From Bacillota bacterium (GTDB lineage Bacteria > Bacillota > Clostridia > Peptostreptococcales > Natronincolaceae), in contig JAEWHG010000150.1 in assembly GCA_023387935.1 (NCBI GenBank), positions 1 to 15,187 of the forward strand: 15,187 nt of DNA, in the 5' to 3' direction. This document shows, piece by piece, positions 13,713-15,187 of this stretch; position 1 is the stretch's first letter; the number at the start of each line of letters is the position of its first letter. Under the pieces are notes generated by a model, which was not told the origin of the DNA, made no database searches, and saw nothing but the letters and a program-made list of their open reading frames with translations. Made by a program: the position numbers and the translations under genes.

Positions 13713-13781
13713 TTCCCTTACGCTCACAAACTTTATGTCGCACTCAATTTTAAACTTTACTTAAAATTTTAAGTGCTTAAA

Positions 13782-13819
13782 AAATAATAATTCCTAGCAT
13801 AGGCTAGGAATTATTATTT
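13782..13819 (-). terminator. Terminator of lepB
   Basis: A perfect 17-bp stem aaataataattcctagc / gctaggaattattattt with loop atag, one base past the lepB stop. Confidence 0.85.
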
Positions 13820-13820
13820 A

Positions 13821-14342
13821 CTACTTTAATAATCCAATTTTATTAAATGGGAATAGTCGCACAAAAGCTTTTCCCATAATTGCATCAAAATCTACTAAAC
13901 CCAAAGAAGGATCTCTACTATCTAAACTATTTCCTCTGTTGTCTCCCATTACAAAAACTTTTCCTTCAGGTATTACAGTATCTATATATCCATTCGTATA
14001 CACTCCTGGAATATAATCTTCTTCTAAAAGTACATCGTTAACGAAAACCTGGCCATCATTAATTAATAACTTGTCACCTGGAACAGCTATTACACGCTTA
14101 ATTAACAATTTATCATTACCATTCTCAGTTTTTAAATTAGATTTGAAAACAACTATATCTCCTTTTTTAGGCTCCGTCCTTTTATATAAAAACCTATTTA
14201 TAAGCAAAAAATCATTTTCCTCTAATGTTGGACTCATAGAGTAATTTTTAACAATAGTTGGTTTTACAAAAGTCGTAATTACTAAAGCAATTACTAGGGA
14301 TAATATAATAGTTTTTATCCACTCCACTATTTCGTCTTTCAT
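13821..14342 (-). CDS. lepB: Signal peptidase I
   Basis: A membrane-anchored serine protease that removes signal peptides from exported proteins on the outer face of the cytoplasmic membrane. The 173 residues match the short Gram-positive SipS type. One N-terminal membrane segment (about 9-26) is followed by box B YSMSPTL (34-40) with catalytic S35, box D KRVIAVPGD (82-90) with catalytic K82, and box E GDNRGNSLDSRD (133-144). There is no second membrane segment as in E. coli. The start ATG at 14340-14342 follows AGGAGGGT. It is monocistronic with its own sigma-A promoter and terminator, and diverges from the gene at 14574. Confidence 0.97.
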   Translation of the reverse strand: MKDEIVEWIKTIILSLVIALVITTFVKPTIVKNYSMSPTLEENDFLLINRFLYKRTEPKKGDIVVFKSNLKTENGNDKLLIKRVIAVPGDKLLINDGQVFVNDVLLEEDYIPGVYTNGYIDTVIPEGKVFVMGDNRGNSLDSRDPSLGLVDFDAIMGKAFVRLFPFNKIGLLK

Positions 14343-14385
14343 ACTTTACCCTCCTGTCTACACCTTGCAAATGGATTTCCTTTTT

Positions 14386-14414
14386 ATTTTATCACTGTAC
14401 TTAATGGAAATCAA
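14386..14414 (-). promoter_or_regulatory. Sigma-A promoter of lepB
   Basis: TTGATT (14409-14414), 17-base spacer, TAAAAT (14386-14391), about 40 bases before the start codon. Confidence 0.7.
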
Positions 14415-14509
14415 CTTTAAAAGAAGTTTCCTTACTATAATCATTAAGAATTATCAAATTTAATAATACACTTTATTACACTGGCAATTATTACATTACT
14501 ATGTCTTTG

Positions 14510-14538
14510 TTGATGATTATCTCTCTTTATGATATTCT
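14510..14538 (+). promoter_or_regulatory. Possible promoter of the MltG-like gene
   Basis: TTGATG (14510-14515), 17-base spacer, TATTCT (14533-14538). A moderate match, divergent from the lepB promoter. Confidence 0.5.
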
Positions 14539-14573
14539 AAATTATATGATAAAGTCACGAGGAGATGATTCAA

Positions 14574-15128
14574 ATGGATAAAATAAAAGATTTTTTACAT
14601 GATTATTCCGATGTTTTTTTTGCTATAGCTGTAGCTAGTGTAATGTTTGCTGTCCTTTCGTGGAATTTAGGAAATTGGTTTGATGATTCTTCAAATACTG
14701 TTTTAACAGATAATTCTACATATGTTTCTGAAAATGAAGATACGGATTCAATAATAGACAAAAATGATGATAAAACAGATTTAGAAAATAAAGAAGAGCT
14801 AGAAAAAGAAGAAATTAAAGATGATGAAGCAACAAATGAACAAACAAAAGATCCTGAAAACACGGAACAAAAACCTACTGAAAACGAAGTAGAACAGGAA
14901 AATCCAGTTGTTTCACAAACAATAACAATTACTATTCCAAATGGTACTCCTGGATCAGGGGTTGCAAAAATACTTAAAGAAAATGGATTAATATCCGATA
15001 CAAATGAATTTATACAAGTAGCAGAAAGTTTAAATCTTGCAGTAAAATTAAAATCTGGTTCTTTTGAAATACCTGCCAACTCTACAATAGAAGATATGGT
15101 TAAAATTATTGCAGGACAAAAAAAGTAA
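14574..15128 (+). CDS. Membrane-anchored protein with MltG/YceG-type LysM-like domain, no catalytic part
   Basis: A 184-residue protein with three parts: one N-terminal membrane segment (about 13-32), a long acidic low-complexity linker (36-112, rich in E, D, N, K and T), and a folded C-terminal domain (114-181). That domain, with ITIPNGTPGSGVAKILKENG at 118-137 and KLKSGSFEIP at 158-167, matches the LysM-like N-terminal domain of MltG, the endolytic transglycosylase that sets glycan strand ends. The catalytic domain is absent and the protein ends cleanly at TAA, so it should bind rather than cut peptidoglycan, or act as a partner; this is inference. The start ATG at 14574 lies 9 bases after GAGGAG; the earlier in-frame ATG at 14565 touches that site. 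It is the only plus-strand gene here. Nothing further is visible in 15129-15187. Confidence 0.75.
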   Translation: MDKIKDFLHDYSDVFFAIAVASVMFAVLSWNLGNWFDDSSNTVLTDNSTYVSENEDTDSIIDKNDDKTDLENKEELEKEEIKDDEATNEQTKDPENTEQKPTENEVEQENPVVSQTITITIPNGTPGSGVAKILKENGLISDTNEFIQVAESLNLAVKLKSGSFEIPANSTIEDMVKIIAGQKK

Positions 15129-15187
15129 AACTAGGCTTGTTTTATATTATGGCTCTGCTCAAACTAAAATTTAGCTCTATTTAAATA

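Noticed and set aside
14603..15079. 158-codon open frame on the minus strand
   Set aside because: Antisense to the MltG-like gene; its Ser/Phe-rich translation is the mirror of the acidic linker codons. No ribosome binding site.

Overview
The window looks like a chromosomal segment of a low-GC, endospore-forming Firmicute of the class Clostridia, possibly near Alkaliphilus or related Clostridiaceae. The genus is inference only. Supporting signs are strong AGGAGG ribosome binding sites, several GTG and TTG starts, a T-box leader on thrS, a YtxC-type sporulation protein, an alpha/beta-type small acid-soluble spore protein (SASP) behind a sigma-G-like promoter, and a SipS-like signal peptidase. 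Every gene except the last lies on the minus strand.

Layout from left to right. (1) 1-2161 is a metalloid resistance operon read leftwards: arsR, a CSCSS-type permease, a small CxxC thioredoxin-like protein, and arsC running off the window edge. It is driven by a sigma-A promoter with a palindromic operator. (2) 2221-4561 is thrS with a complete T-box leader, its own consensus promoter and terminators. (3) 4571-6309 holds a short DUF445 membrane protein and ytxC. (4) 6310-7020 is mostly non-coding. It holds a possible decayed membrane-protein fragment and an unannotated 49-residue cysteine-rich microprotein with a sigma-K-like promoter. (5) 7036-7355 is a tRNA Val-Phe-Cys operon. (6) 7449-8927 holds hslO (redox-controlled chaperone Hsp33) and a cold-shock protein gene, separated by a dense run of RNA hairpins. 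(7) 9010-10000 is an SASP gene with a YqeM-like methyltransferase gene 2 bases downstream, behind the sigma-G-like promoter. (8) 10001-10371 is non-coding with hairpins. (9) 10372-13045 holds glsA (glutaminase) and a nucleoside kinase whose N-terminus resembles the TGS and editing domains of threonyl-tRNA synthetase. (10) 13176-15187 holds a two-CBS-domain protein, lepB, and a divergent plus-strand gene for a membrane-anchored protein with an MltG-like LysM-type domain.

Functionally this is a mix of housekeeping genes (tRNA charging, protein secretion, glutamine use, cold shock, redox chaperone), sporulation genes and one inducible metalloid detoxification operon. I do not see CRISPR, phage, insertion sequences or an evident new multi-gene system. 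The items most worth follow-up are the thrS/kinase domain pair within 10 kb, the sigma-G-linked SASP-methyltransferase pair, the cysteine-rich microprotein, the stand-alone MltG-like stub, and several structured intergenic regions.
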